Part shown: positions 1 to 7,334 of the stretch, piece after piece
How the letters are laid out: every line of letters begins with the position of its first letter
How positions within the stretch are numbered: position 1 is the first letter of the stretch
Assembly: GCA_900754715.1 (NCBI GenBank)
Contig: CAAEDX010000031.1
Coordinates: 1-10,653 of the forward strand
Direction of reading: 5' to 3'
Source of the DNA: Erysipelotrichaceae bacterium
Lineage (GTDB): Bacteria > Bacillota_I > Bacilli_A > Erysipelotrichales > Erysipelotrichaceae
DNA: 10,653 nucleotides
The notes under the pieces: generated by a model
Seen by the model: the letters and a program-made list of their open reading frames with translations, nothing else
Database searches by the model: none
What the model was told of the DNA's origin: nothing
Position numbers and translations under genes: made by a program

Positions 1-30
1 ATCGACCGCCTCGCGGCCTCCCGCTCAGCG

Positions 31-66
31 CTCGTTTATATTACCATCCTCTCCTTTTTACGTCAA
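31..66 (-). promoter_or_regulatory. Strong promoter firing leftward out of the window
   Basis: On the minus strand there is a -35 box TTGACG (61-66), a 17-nt spacer and an extended -10 box, TGG then TAATAT (38-43). Upstream of the -35 lie two runs of seven A residues about one helical turn apart (69-88), like an UP element. Transcription would start near position 31. No usable start codon follows before the window ends: the ATG at 45-47 lies inside the spacer and hits a stop after two codons. The first transcribed bases are GC-rich and contain CCGC-GAG-GCGG, which could fold. Strong promoters with A-tracts are typical of rRNA, tRNA and other stable RNA operons, so the transcript may be a stable RNA or a structured leader; this is inference. 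Confidence 0.6.
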
Positions 67-136
67 CACTTTTTTTCACTTTTTTTCGTCAGCTGAAGTG
101 AAAAAGTAAATGCAACACTAAAGAAAACGATAATGC

Positions 137-165
137 AAAAAAAATGCGTCCCGATGGACGCATTT
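137..165 (-). terminator. Rho-independent terminator of the ferritin gene
   Basis: A perfect inverted repeat, ATGCGTCC (144-151) and GGACGCAT (156-163), has a 4-nt loop. Read on the minus strand it is followed by a run of eight T (137-144). Two more A-T pairs extend the stem to 142-165, so the ferritin stop codon (164-166) lies inside the stem. This is a textbook intrinsic terminator. Confidence 0.93.
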
Positions 166-679
166 ACTCTTGTGTATTTGAAGCAGGGGAATAAGTCCTG
201 GATTTATATTCATTATCCAGTTCATACAGCCCTTTGGGATCATGGCCGAACAGGTCATAGCGACTGATCATATCGGCGGCATTCTTTTCTTCTTCTCCTT
301 GTTCTTCCACGAACCAGTCCAGGAAACGCATGGTCCGGAAATCCTTGATCTCATATGCCGCATCATAGATCGCGTGGATCAGACTGGTCACATAGCGTTC
401 GTGTTCCAATCCGGCACGCAGCGGGTCATCGAGCTTATCCAGCGTATGAGCCGGCTTGTCAATCGCCTCCAGCACGACCTTATGTTCATTGTCCTGCAGA
501 TAACGGACCATCATCATGGCATGATCCATTTCTTCTTTCGCCTGGATCTCATACCAGTTTGCATAACCATCCAGTGACTTGTCTTTGTAAAAGTTCGCAA
601 AATCCAGATACAGGTAGGCGGAGTAAAATTCTTTATTGACCTGCTCATTGAGCAATGCGGCCACTTTCTCATCTAACAT
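164..679 (-). CDS. ftnA: Non-haem ferritin (FtnA type)
   Basis: This 171-residue protein is a cytoplasmic iron-storage ferritin, expected to form a 24-subunit shell that oxidises Fe(II) and stores it as a mineral core. The ferroxidase residues sit at the same numbers as in bacterial FtnA: Glu17, Glu50, His53, Glu94, Gln127 and Glu130, together with conserved Tyr24. This, and the absence of a haem-binding Met pattern, argues for ferritin over bacterioferritin or Dps. The length is normal. The ATG at 679 has a strong site GAGGAGG (688-694) at 8-nt spacing. The gene is monocistronic: it has its own promoter, whose -35 box overlaps the end of the upstream U32 gene, and a terminator at its stop codon. 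I see no clear PerR or Fur box in the promoter. Confidence 0.96.
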   Translation of the reverse strand: MLDEKVAALLNEQVNKEFYSAYLYLDFANFYKDKSLDGYANWYEIQAKEEMDHAMMMVRYLQDNEHKVVLEAIDKPAHTLDKLDDPLRAGLEHERYVTSLIHAIYDAAYEIKDFRTMRFLDWFVEEQGEEEKNAADMISRYDLFGHDPKGLYELDNEYKSRTYSPASNTQE

Positions 680-703
680 GACTCATTCCTCCTCTTTTTA
701 TCT

Positions 704-731
704 ATTATATCCTGTTTTTCCCCTGTTTCAA
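704..731 (-). promoter_or_regulatory. Ferritin promoter
   Basis: The minus strand has a -35 box TTGAAA (726-731), a 16-nt spacer and a perfect -10 box TATAAT (704-709). The start point would be near 697, only about 18 nt before the ATG and just upstream of the ribosome binding site. The -35 box overlaps the stop codon of the U32 gene (728-730). No terminator separates the two genes, so some read-through from the U32 operon into ferritin is possible. Confidence 0.8.
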
Positions 732-3007
732 GCCAGCTGACCAGAAAGCTCATCTAATACTTGCTGTACCGCATGCGCATCCTCCCGCGTAAAGCGCAGG
801 CAGAAAGAGCGGATACCTGCCTGCCGCAATTCAGGCAATGCGTGAATACGATCCAGGGGCGCCGGGCTCAAGACTCGCATATTGCATTGCTCATCATTAT
901 TTAACATGAATCTGCGGCCTTTCTGATCTTGCAAGATATACTGATGTTCCCGGCACAGCCGGCATCCCTTTTTCGTCCCATCCCGCAGCCAGGTATTGAC
1001 CACACAGGTACGGGAGGTCATCAGGTCGATATGGCCATACAGCAGACAAGCCAGATCAGGAACATGCGCATATCGCCGACAGCCGCGAGCCAGCGCGGAA
1101 ATGGCCTGAGCATCCAGCTCATCAGAAAGCACCATCGTCTTGACGCCGAAAGAAGCCGCTGCGCCTACGGCATACGAATTGCTCAGATTGAGCGAGGCAT
1201 CGATGATCGGACGTCCTGCGGCCAGCGCGCCATTTTCTCCGCCCATGCAGGCTTCTCCATGCACATGGACGATGTTCCCTTCATGAAAGCCGATGTTTTC
1301 CCCTGCCTGACGCAGCCGCTCAAACAACGCTTTGCGCGCAGTGATGATGGTCTTGATCCCAAACTGCTGGCAAAGGCGATATTGTGTCTCGTCCTGCACG
1401 ATGGCAAATAACCCCAGCGGTTCAGCCGACTGGATCGTCAGCTTGCGCTGATCTGGCTGAATGCCTTTGCGGTCATGACGGACCGCGCGTTTCGCTTCTA
1501 AGATTTCCAGTGTGCCCCGGCGCAGCCGGTTGATCTCTTTCATCGGCAAAAAACAATCGCCTTGAAGCGCGCAGGCAAACCGGCGCATCTTGAAGGGCGT
1601 GTCTGTCATCTTTTCAAATTGTTCGCGCAGGCGCTGTTCGCTCAGCGGCGCCTTTTGTGCTGGCTGTACGAGGACATCGCTCAAGGTCAGCTCTGCCAAA
1701 TTTCCCTCTTCATCAGTGATCCGGCATGCGGGAGCCTGGCCTGGGCAAAGCGTGACCAAGACATCCACTGCGCATTTGCGGCCTCCTTGGCTGACCAGCT
1801 CCCTAAGCTCCTGCTGCTTCCGCACATCCTGGGTCTTCACGACCTGATTCCCTTTATACGCATGGATCTTGCGGTCGATCTCCACGAGCTCACCGGCTTT
1901 TGCTCCGCTCACCAGCAGACGATCGCGCCAGATGCGGTTCACCATACAGCCCTGATCCTCATGATCCTGCAAGATACGGATGCCATCCCCCTGATGCAGA
2001 TCTGCGGACAGCCGGATGCGGATGCGCGTTTTGCTGACGCTTTCCACGACCCCCAGCTTGATCCCCATATGATTCGGGCGGAACGGATTCATCATTGCCT
2101 GCCCAGGCTGATGAAACATATGTCCGCTGGTAAAGCCGCGGCTGAATACTTTTTCCAGACCGCGCACATCTTCCTTTGCCGCTTTCCAGGGACGCTGAGC
2201 CAGATAAGCATCGATGGCACGGCGATACAGCGAGACGGTCTGTGCCACATATTCCGCGCTTTTCATCCGTCCCTCGATCTTAAAAGAAAGCACTCCGGCA
2301 TCGATGAGCGCAGGAAGCTGATCGATCGTCATCAAGTCACGCGGACTGAGCAGATATTCACCCGGGGTCTCGATCTGCCGCTCTCCCTTTTCATCTCTCT
2401 CTATGAGCACATAGCGCATCCGGCAGGGCTGGGCGCATTCGCCGCGATTGCCTGAACGTCCAAACAGCGCCGCGCTCATCAGGCATTGTCCCGAATAGCT
2501 CATGCATAATGCACCGTGCACGAACACCTCCAGATCCATGCCCAGATTCGCGGCAGCGCGGATCTCTTCAATAGTGCTTTCCCGGGGCAAAACGACGCGT
2601 TTCATGCCCAGCCGTCGTGCCGTTTCGATCCCCATGCGGTTATGGATATGCATCTGGGTCGAGGCATGCAGCTCCAGATCAGGAAGCTGTGTATGCACTC
2701 GCTCTGCCAGCCCGATATCCTGGATGATCAGCGCGTCCACATCGTGTTCATATAAGAAGCGCGCGTAATCAAACGCTGCGTCGATCTCTGTTTCATCGAG
2801 CAGCGTATTCATGGTCACATACACACGCACGCCGTGTATATGGGCGTAGCGGATCGCTTCCTTCATCTGCGCATCGTCAAAGTTGCCTGCATAGGCGCGC
2901 GCGCCAAACATTGTCCCGCCCAGATATACGGCATCGCAGCCGCACTGAACGGCGGCGTGCAGTGACTCCATCGTACCGGCCGGAGCCAGCAGCTCAACTT
3001 TTCTCAT
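728..3007 (-). CDS. U32 family protein with DUF3656-like region (RlhA/YdcP type)
   Basis: Members of this family were first called collagenase-like peptidases, but the studied ones (RlhA/YdcP, TrhP, UbiU/V) are iron-sulphur proteins, mostly used for RNA hydroxylation; RlhA acts on 23S rRNA. The N-terminal TIM-barrel-like domain begins with LLAPAGT. The U32 signature spans about residues 160-195: Glu160, then Cys168, Cys175, Cys191 and Cys195 as likely cluster ligands. A middle region (about 330-480) resembles DUF3656. A second cysteine-rich part near the C-terminus has Cys682, Cys685 and Cys708. At 759 residues it is the long form of the family. Starts: ATG at 3007 has AGGGG 5 nt upstream; ATG at 3010 adds one Met. 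The open frame reaches 3073, but that would overlap the gene upstream. It lies 17-20 nt after the transglutaminase-like gene, so the two are probably co-transcribed. The exact RNA target is inferred only. Confidence 0.88.
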   Translation of the reverse strand: MRKVELLAPAGTMESLHAAVQCGCDAVYLGGTMFGARAYAGNFDDAQMKEAIRYAHIHGVRVYVTMNTLLDETEIDAAFDYARFLYEHDVDALIIQDIGLAERVHTQLPDLELHASTQMHIHNRMGIETARRLGMKRVVLPRESTIEEIRAAANLGMDLEVFVHGALCMSYSGQCLMSAALFGRSGNRGECAQPCRMRYVLIERDEKGERQIETPGEYLLSPRDLMTIDQLPALIDAGVLSFKIEGRMKSAEYVAQTVSLYRRAIDAYLAQRPWKAAKEDVRGLEKVFSRGFTSGHMFHQPGQAMMNPFRPNHMGIKLGVVESVSKTRIRIRLSADLHQGDGIRILQDHEDQGCMVNRIWRDRLLVSGAKAGELVEIDRKIHAYKGNQVVKTQDVRKQQELRELVSQGGRKCAVDVLVTLCPGQAPACRITDEEGNLAELTLSDVLVQPAQKAPLSEQRLREQFEKMTDTPFKMRRFACALQGDCFLPMKEINRLRRGTLEILEAKRAVRHDRKGIQPDQRKLTIQSAEPLGLFAIVQDETQYRLCQQFGIKTIITARKALFERLRQAGENIGFHEGNIVHVHGEACMGGENGALAAGRPIIDASLNLSNSYAVGAAASFGVKTMVLSDELDAQAISALARGCRRYAHVPDLACLLYGHIDLMTSRTCVVNTWLRDGTKKGCRLCREHQYILQDQKGRRFMLNNDEQCNMRVLSPAPLDRIHALPELRQAGIRSFCLRFTREDAHAVQQVLDELSGQLA

Positions 3008-3026
3008 CATATCCCCTGCTTTCCTT

Positions 3027-4136
3027 TTATTCAAAATAAAACTCGATGCTGCCCAGATCAGGCTGTTGGGCACAGCCTAGTTCGCTGACGGTGTAGCCAT
3101 TGCGCTGCAACAGATCAAAAATCCGGCTGCCCTGAAGCAGTTCTTCACGCAGCTGTTCTCCCTGGCGGGGCGCTGTGCGCAGCTCCAGCACCTGATCACC
3201 TCGCGCGCGCATCTCATCGATCGCGTTTTGCAGCACCGTTTCGTCATAGGTTTCCAGATATAAGCCATGATTTTGCATGTAGCTGCCTTGCGGATCCGCG
3301 GTTTCTTCCACCGCGCCATCGGCGGTGTACATTTCATCCATCTCCTGAGAGGACATCATGAAATACTGATGGCAGACATGAGGCCCATACTGTGTCACAT
3401 CACCGCTGGTCACATCCATATAATAGTAGTCCCCGCTGATATTCACCATGTTCCAGGCATGCGCGCTCGTCCCATACAATGTCTGTGCCTCATCAGAATT
3501 CAGCTCTCCGCTGATGTATGTCGTCGGAATGCCGGCTTTTTCCATCAGATACTGATAGGTCTTAGCGTAGCCGGCACATACGGTCTGGCCATCGAGGAAA
3601 AAGCTCACCATGCTCTGATCCTGAGGGCCGCTCGCATATTCCGCATGCTCTGCCACATATTCATACAGATACCATGCCGCCTCTTGCGTGTCGGCAGGAA
3701 GATCATGCAGGATCGTTTCGGTCTGCGCATCGACCTGTTTCTGAATGTCCGCTTTCCTTTGCGCGTCAAAATAATATTGCGGCTTCATCGTGATCGTGCC
3801 GTCGCTGTATTCCTCATAAGTGTAATCATTCTCCACGTGGAACAGCGCCGGATTGTCTTGCATCACAGCAACAAAGGCATTTTGCAAAGCCTGTCCGTCA
3901 GTCTGACCAAGTTCGATCGCTTCGGCCATTTCTTCCAGCGCAGGCAGCAGCAAGCCATACAGGCGCTGTTCTTCCTCGCTGAGCTGGTGATAATGATAAT
4001 TCATCGTTTCGTTTGATGGAGAAAACGTGGCTGTCTCGCCTCCGCCATTCAGATCCACCGCAGGCTCACTGAGCACATCCAGCAGGGAGCATCCGCTCAG
4101 CGTCAGTGCCAGCAGCAGCACGCACAGCTTTTTCAT
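3027..4136 (-). CDS. Transglutaminase-like (cysteine protease fold) lipoprotein
   Basis: This 369-residue protein is exported and lipid-anchored. A short signal peptide ends in the lipobox LSGC, with Cys16 as the lipidated residue. A helical region (about 45-165) precedes a transglutaminase-core domain (about 175-250). That domain has a full catalytic triad: Cys187 in TVCAGYAKTY, His226 in SAHAWNMV and Asp241 in YYMDVTSGD. Bacterial secreted proteins with this core are usually proteases or have unknown peptide or wall substrates; real cross-linking activity is rarely shown. It has an upstream promoter with an extended -10 and a ribosome binding region AAGGACGGTGAT (4140-4151) just before ATG 4136. 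It is first in a two-gene unit with the U32 protein, an unlike partner for an outer-face lipoprotein. The fold assignment is firm; the substrate is unknown. Confidence 0.9.
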   Translation of the reverse strand: MKKLCVLLLALTLSGCSLLDVLSEPAVDLNGGGETATFSPSNETMNYHYHQLSEEEQRLYGLLLPALEEMAEAIELGQTDGQALQNAFVAVMQDNPALFHVENDYTYEEYSDGTITMKPQYYFDAQRKADIQKQVDAQTETILHDLPADTQEAAWYLYEYVAEHAEYASGPQDQSMVSFFLDGQTVCAGYAKTYQYLMEKAGIPTTYISGELNSDEAQTLYGTSAHAWNMVNISGDYYYMDVTSGDVTQYGPHVCHQYFMMSSQEMDEMYTADGAVEETADPQGSYMQNHGLYLETYDETVLQNAIDEMRARGDQVLELRTAPRQGEQLREELLQGSRIFDLLQRNGYTVSELGCAQQPDLGSIEFYFE

Positions 4137-4158
4137 CTGATCACCGTCCTTCTCTCTG

Positions 4159-4167
4159 ATTGTATCA
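4159..4167 (-). promoter_or_regulatory. Probable extended -10 promoter of the lipoprotein-U32 operon
   Basis: On the minus strand, TGA then TACAAT (4159-4167) forms an extended -10 box about 25 nt upstream of the ATG at 4136. No good -35 box is found 16-18 nt upstream (ACTTTT lies there), which is tolerated by extended -10 promoters. A terminator of the upstream patatin gene lies just before it, which supports an independent start here. Confidence 0.5.
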
Positions 4168-4205
4168 TGAATCGCGTGAAAAAAAGTTGTAAACTGTCAC
4201 CGCGC

Positions 4206-4231
4206 AAAAGAAAAGGAAGCTGATGCCTCCT
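4206..4231 (-). terminator. Terminator of the patatin-like gene
   Basis: On the minus strand AGGAGGC pairs with GCTTCCT (4225-4231 with 4214-4220, one G-T pair) around a 4-nt loop, and is followed by TTTTCTTTT (4206-4214). The stem overlaps the stop codon of the lipase (4230-4232). It separates the lipase from the lipoprotein-U32 operon. Confidence 0.8.
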
Positions 4232-5090
4232 ATCCCAAAAACGCCAGCAGGTCGCGGTATGCGAACTCTGCGTCTCTTCTTCCCTCATGATACAGCGAGG
4301 TCAGTTTTTCCACATCTTTTTCGATGCGCGAAACGGTCACCGGCTTGCGCGGGCGGATCACGAACACCTTGCCTTCTTCTTCCAGGGCGTCGATCCGATC
4401 CATGCGTTCATTGTAGCGCTGAGGCGCGGTGACCAGCCGATCCACCAGTCCTGGCGCGCTGCGGAAATGACGGCGGTAAAGCTTTTGCATCGCTTCCGGC
4501 ACGGGGTTTTTCCGATACCCTTTGTGTCTGGTCAGCACCATGACCAGCTTGTCGCACTGGCACGGGATGTCCTCAAATAATGGCACAGCGCAGGCGATGC
4601 CGCCATCGACATAATATCTTCCGTCGATCTCCACCGGCTGATTCATCACCGGGATGCTGCTGCTGGCGCGGCATACTTTCAGGAAATCCTCTTGCTCGCG
4701 CTTTTCGATGAAGCGGATCGCACCGGTATCACAGTCTGTCACGCCTGCCCAGAAATGCAGATCTGATTCCCGAAAGGCTTCAAAATCAAAGGGGATCAGA
4801 TCATGAAAGATATCATGAAATACAAAATCAAAGTTAAAGAAATTCCGTTGTCTTGCCAGATTGGAAAAGCCCATGTACCGTGAGTCCCGGACATAATTCA
4901 GGTTGAGCTCCGCGGCATTGCCGATCTGGCCAGACACATAGAACAGTCCATTCAAGGAACCGGCAGAGATTCCGATCACATTGGGGATCCTGACATGATG
5001 CAGCATCAGCACATCGAGCACACCGCTGGTATAGACGCCCCGCAGCGCGCCGCCTTCCAAGATAAGCGCGGTATTCACAGTATTCTCCAA
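4230..5090 (-). CDS. Patatin-like phospholipase
   Basis: This is a patatin-fold serine hydrolase, expected to release fatty acids from (phospho)lipids using a Ser-Asp dyad. From the chosen start (286 residues) the glycine-rich oxyanion loop is at 13-23 (GGALRGVYTSG). The nucleophile elbow is GISAG at 40-44 with Ser42, and the catalytic Asp162 is in VDGG. No signal peptide is seen, so it is probably cytoplasmic or at the inner membrane face. The length suits the small bacterial YjjU-like group. Start choice: a TTG at 5090 has a very strong site GGGAGGTG (5098-5105). A GTG at 5078 with GGAG 6 nt upstream is a close second. The open frame reaches 5210, but that would run past the likely promoter (5161-5189). 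It is divergent from the peptidase at 5293 and has its own promoter and terminator. The biological lipid substrate is unknown. Confidence 0.9.
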   Translation of the reverse strand: MENTVNTALILEGGALRGVYTSGVLDVLMLHHVRIPNVIGISAGSLNGLFYVSGQIGNAAELNLNYVRDSRYMGFSNLARQRNFFNFDFVFHDIFHDLIPFDFEAFRESDLHFWAGVTDCDTGAIRFIEKREQEDFLKVCRASSSIPVMNQPVEIDGRYYVDGGIACAVPLFEDIPCQCDKLVMVLTRHKGYRKNPVPEAMQKLYRRHFRSAPGLVDRLVTAPQRYNERMDRIDALEEEGKVFVIRPRKPVTVSRIEKDVEKLTSLYHEGRRDAEFAYRDLLAFLG

Positions 5091-5160
5091 ACTTGTCCAC
5101 CTCCCGATCATTGCGCATGGCGCAGTGTCATGAAGACGCGTCGTCATCTTCGTCAGGAGT

Positions 5161-5189
5161 ATCATATCGGATGACGCGGGGAAAATCAA
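5161..5189 (-). promoter_or_regulatory. Promoter of the patatin-like gene
   Basis: The minus strand shows TTGATT (5184-5189), a 17-nt spacer and TATGAT (5161-5166). The start point would be near 5154, giving a leader of about 64 nt. That leader contains a short stem (GAAGA with TCTTC). This placement excludes the upstream ATG start at 5210 for the lipase. Confidence 0.7.
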
Positions 5190-5263
5190 GAACTCCTGGA
5201 CAGGAGGCAATATGTGTAAACATGCAGGATGCTCATATTCGCATTTTCTTTATCAGCCATTTC

Positions 5264-5285
5264 TGTTATGCTTAGAAAAAAGGAG
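5264..5285 (+). promoter_or_regulatory. Extended -10 promoter and ribosome binding site of the P1 peptidase
   Basis: TGT followed by TATGCT (5264-5272) is an extended -10 box. Transcription would begin near 5279, giving a very short leader. AAGGAG (5280-5285) then lies 7 nt before ATG 5293. This decides the start: an in-frame ATG at 5212 with AGGAGG only 4 nt upstream would add 27 residues that do not look like the family, and it lies upstream of this promoter. The -35 region is poor. Confidence 0.5.
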
Positions 5286-5292
5286 CGATCAT

Positions 5293-6270
5293 ATGAAACA
5301 AGGAAAACGAAATTTGATCACAGATGTTCCCGGGATCCGTGTCGGACACAAGACGATCGCCAAAGGCGACATTCAGACCGGGGTCAGCGTCCTCTTGCCT
5401 TGCGCAGGGTCGATCTTCCGCAATAAATTTGCGGCCGCATGCCACGTGATCAATGGCTTTGCCAAGTCTGTCGGCCTGCTTCAGATCGAAGAACTAGGCA
5501 CGCTGGAAAGTCCGATCGCCATGACCAATACCTTGAGCGTGGGAACGGTGCAGCAAGCGCTGGTGAATTATATGACGGCACGGCATCCAGAGATCGGCAC
5601 GCTGACCGGAACAGTGAATGTCGTGGTCACCGAATGCAATGACAGCTATCTCAATGACATTCGCGCCTGCGCGGTCACCGCGCAGGATGTGCTGGACGCG
5701 ATCGATGCAGCCAGCGAAGATTTTGCCCTGGGCGCCGTCGGCGCCGGAAGAGGGATGAGCTGCTTTGAGATGAAAGGCGGCATCGGTTCTGCCTCCCGCC
5801 TCATCACGCTGGATCAGCAGGAGTTCACACTGGGCGCGCTGGTGCTCACCAACTTTGGCTGCCGCAATGATTACATCGGTCAGGAAGCAGAGCAGCTGAA
5901 GCCGGCCATACCGCAGCCAGAGCAAGGATCGATCATCATCGTACTGGCCACCGACCTTCCGCTCGATGCCCGGCAGCTGAAAAGGGTATGCCGCCGCATG
6001 CCGGCAGCCCTGGCGCGCACTGGCAGTCATCTGGGCAATGGCAGCGGCGATGTCGTCATCGCCTTTTCCACCGCCAATGTCATCCCGCATCTGCCAAAGG
6101 AAGCGATACGAACCATGCGGGTCCTTCATGAAGACCATATCGATCTGGCTTTCCGTGCTGCCATCGAAGCTGCAGAGGAAGCCATACGCAGTTCGCTGCG
6201 TCATGCCCAGACCGTATATGGACGTCAAGGTCACGTACGTCATTCACTGTCTGATACACTGAAGCAATGA
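5293..6270 (+). CDS. P1 family (DmpA/BapA-like, S58) self-processing aminopeptidase
   Basis: This 325-residue protein belongs to the DmpA/P1 family of N-terminal nucleophile hydrolases, which cut themselves into two chains and then act as aminopeptidases or beta-peptidyl hydrolases. The start LITDVPGIRVGH (8-19) is the family N-terminal motif. TECND (113-117) and GAGRGMSCFEMKGGIGSASR (151-170) are the central motifs. The self-cleavage point should be Gly212-Ser213 in EQGSIIIVLATDLPL, making Ser213 the new N-terminal nucleophile of the small chain. RTGSHLGNGSGDVVIAFSTAN (242-262) is the conserved C-terminal motif. There is no signal peptide, so it is probably cytoplasmic. It is the only plus-strand gene here and is monocistronic, ending in a bidirectional terminator. 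Its natural substrate (D-amino acid or beta-amino peptides in studied relatives) cannot be told from sequence. Confidence 0.92.
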   Translation: MKQGKRNLITDVPGIRVGHKTIAKGDIQTGVSVLLPCAGSIFRNKFAAACHVINGFAKSVGLLQIEELGTLESPIAMTNTLSVGTVQQALVNYMTARHPEIGTLTGTVNVVVTECNDSYLNDIRACAVTAQDVLDAIDAASEDFALGAVGAGRGMSCFEMKGGIGSASRLITLDQQEFTLGALVLTNFGCRNDYIGQEAEQLKPAIPQPEQGSIIIVLATDLPLDARQLKRVCRRMPAALARTGSHLGNGSGDVVIAFSTANVIPHLPKEAIRTMRVLHEDHIDLAFRAAIEAAEEAIRSSLRHAQTVYGRQGHVRHSLSDTLKQ

Positions 6271-6273
6271 GCA

Positions 6274-6300
6274 AAAAAAACGGCATCCGGCCGTTTTTTT
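6274..6300. terminator. Bidirectional terminator between convergent genes
   Basis: Stem CGGC (6281-6284) with GCCG (6290-6293) is extended by seven A-T pairs (A run 6274-6280, T run 6294-6300), with loop ATCCG. It has a T-run on both strands, so it can end the P1 peptidase transcript (plus) and the SWIM gene transcript (minus). Confidence 0.88.
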
Positions 6301-6316
6301 CTCTATCTATATTGTA

Positions 6317-7177
6317 TCACACACAGCCAGCAAGGCTGCCGGATCTTTCTTGTTCAGTCAGTTTCCGCATGAATCTTTCTGCGCATGCCTCAAATAATGG
6401 ATTGACCGTTCCGTCACTGCCGTGATCGATCAGCCACTCTTTCATGATCAGCCGCACTCCGCTGCCGCCTTGCGCGGCGATCTTTTCCCAGCAGCTGCTG
6501 CAGGCTTGCGCAAGCTGATGTCCTTCTGCTTCACTCAGTTCCTGATTGCCGCTTTGAACGAATACCGCGCAGACCAGTTCGAACGCGCTCAGATGATCGC
6601 CGCGCTCGATCAGCAGATCCGTATGCATGCGCAGCAGCCTTTTCATCGTCTCCACGTAGCTTTCTGTCTGCTTTTCATCAACGATCTCATTCATGTCTGT
6701 ATATCTTTTCCTGATGCGGCAAAGCTCTCTGCGGATCCCCTCTTGTCTGCGATGACGGCGCTGATCTTCATATTCACGGAACAGCTTTCGCCGCAGCATC
6801 TCATCCTGCCGGGCGAGATCGACCAGCAGTCCACGCACATAAGTTTCAGGCAGGGCGCTGACAGCCTCAGCCAAAGTACATGCGCCCGGCTCCTGTTCTT
6901 CTTCTGCTTGATCTTCTTCCTGCTCTGTGACCTCACATAAGGCCGCCGCCATATGCCGGCAGAAGCTGCCATCATCGGCATAGGCGCAGTCACAATACAT
7001 TCCGCTGATATCTTCTCCATTGATTTCGATCTCCACATGATATTCCCTTGACCCGAGCACGATGGCTTCGTATCCGCCATCTGTCGTCTTCAGGTCGATC
7101 ACCGCGCCGGATTCATAGTCATCTACGCCGTTTTCCATGATCCTGGGCGGAAACCACGCCTTCCAGTCACTTTTCAT
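6317..7177 (-). CDS. SWIM zinc-finger protein
   Basis: This 286-residue protein carries a SWIM zinc finger near its N-terminus: Cys62-X-Cys64, eight residues, then Cys73-X-His75. SWIM domains bind zinc and are thought to contact DNA or proteins; in bacteria they often sit in or beside SNF2-type helicases. None is seen in this window. After a strongly acidic linker (about 84-97, EQEEDQAEEEQEP) comes a mainly helical, charged region of unknown function (100-286). There is no signal peptide. The start at ATG 7177 (MKSDWK) is chosen because the longer frame, opening at GTG 7216, begins upstream of the expected transcription start. The ribosome binding site AGAGAGG (7189-7195) is rather far at 11 nt. 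The gene ends at the shared terminator with the P1 peptidase. The SWIM call is firm; the function is unknown. Confidence 0.82.
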   Translation of the reverse strand: MKSDWKAWFPPRIMENGVDDYESGAVIDLKTTDGGYEAIVLGSREYHVEIEINGEDISGMYCDCAYADDGSFCRHMAAALCEVTEQEEDQAEEEQEPGACTLAEAVSALPETYVRGLLVDLARQDEMLRRKLFREYEDQRRHRRQEGIRRELCRIRKRYTDMNEIVDEKQTESYVETMKRLLRMHTDLLIERGDHLSAFELVCAVFVQSGNQELSEAEGHQLAQACSSCWEKIAAQGGSGVRLIMKEWLIDHGSDGTVNPLFEACAERFMRKLTEQERSGSLAGCV

Positions 7178-7217
7178 CTTGGTCACATCCTCTCTGGCCT
7201 CCGTCTTGCTCAGCACT

Positions 7218-7237
7218 ATTATATCTTATATGATATA
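7218..7237 (-). promoter_or_regulatory. Probable promoter of the SWIM gene, with dyad
   Basis: A perfect minus-strand -10 box TATAAT (7218-7223) would start transcription near 7211, about 34 nt before ATG 7177. The -35 region is poor (TAGTAT at 17 nt). TATATC (7220-7225) and GATATA (7232-7237) form a dyad with a 6-nt gap that overlaps the -10 box and the spacer, as an operator would. The AT-rich context makes chance likely for the dyad. Confidence 0.45.
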
Positions 7238-7285
7238 TGGATACTATGCCGTCTCTGCAGTTTTGCGGCATCGTTTTGAACATGG

Positions 7286-7310
7286 AAAAAGGAGACTGCG
7301 AACAGCCTCC
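7286..7310 (-). terminator. Terminator of the GH3 gene with UUCG loop
   Basis: On the minus strand GGAGGCTG (7303-7310) pairs with CAGTCTCC (7291-7298) over eight pairs, one of them G-T. They enclose a UUCG tetraloop, followed by five T (7286-7290). It lies 25 nt past the stop codon of the GH3 gene and ahead of the SWIM gene promoter. Confidence 0.9.
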
Positions 7311-7334
7311 TCATTCTATATCCTGTGCGCCTGT

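Noticed and set aside
1..96. Plus-strand frame open from the first base to a TGA at 94-96, as if the end of a gene.
   Set aside because: Its sequence is a translated promoter region (Phe-rich from T-tracts) and the minus-strand promoter explains the bases better.
164..679. Bacterioferritin or Dps instead of ferritin.
   Set aside because: The intrasubunit ferroxidase residues match FtnA numbering exactly, and the length and Gln127 fit non-haem ferritin.
1562..2455. Long plus-strand open frame (297 codons) inside the U32 gene.
   Set aside because: It lies wholly antisense to a well supported gene, has no recognisable domain, and arises from codon bias of the real gene.
3267..4016. Plus-strand open frame of 249 codons antisense to the lipoprotein gene.
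   Set aside because: The opposite strand encodes a protein with lipobox and complete catalytic triad; the antisense product is His/Ile-rich and has no family features.
5212..5292. In-frame N-terminal extension of the P1 peptidase from ATG 5212 with AGGAGG upstream.
   Set aside because: The spacing is only 4 nt, the extra 27 residues do not resemble the family start, and a better ribosome binding site sits 7 nt before ATG 5293, which begins close to the LITDVPG motif.
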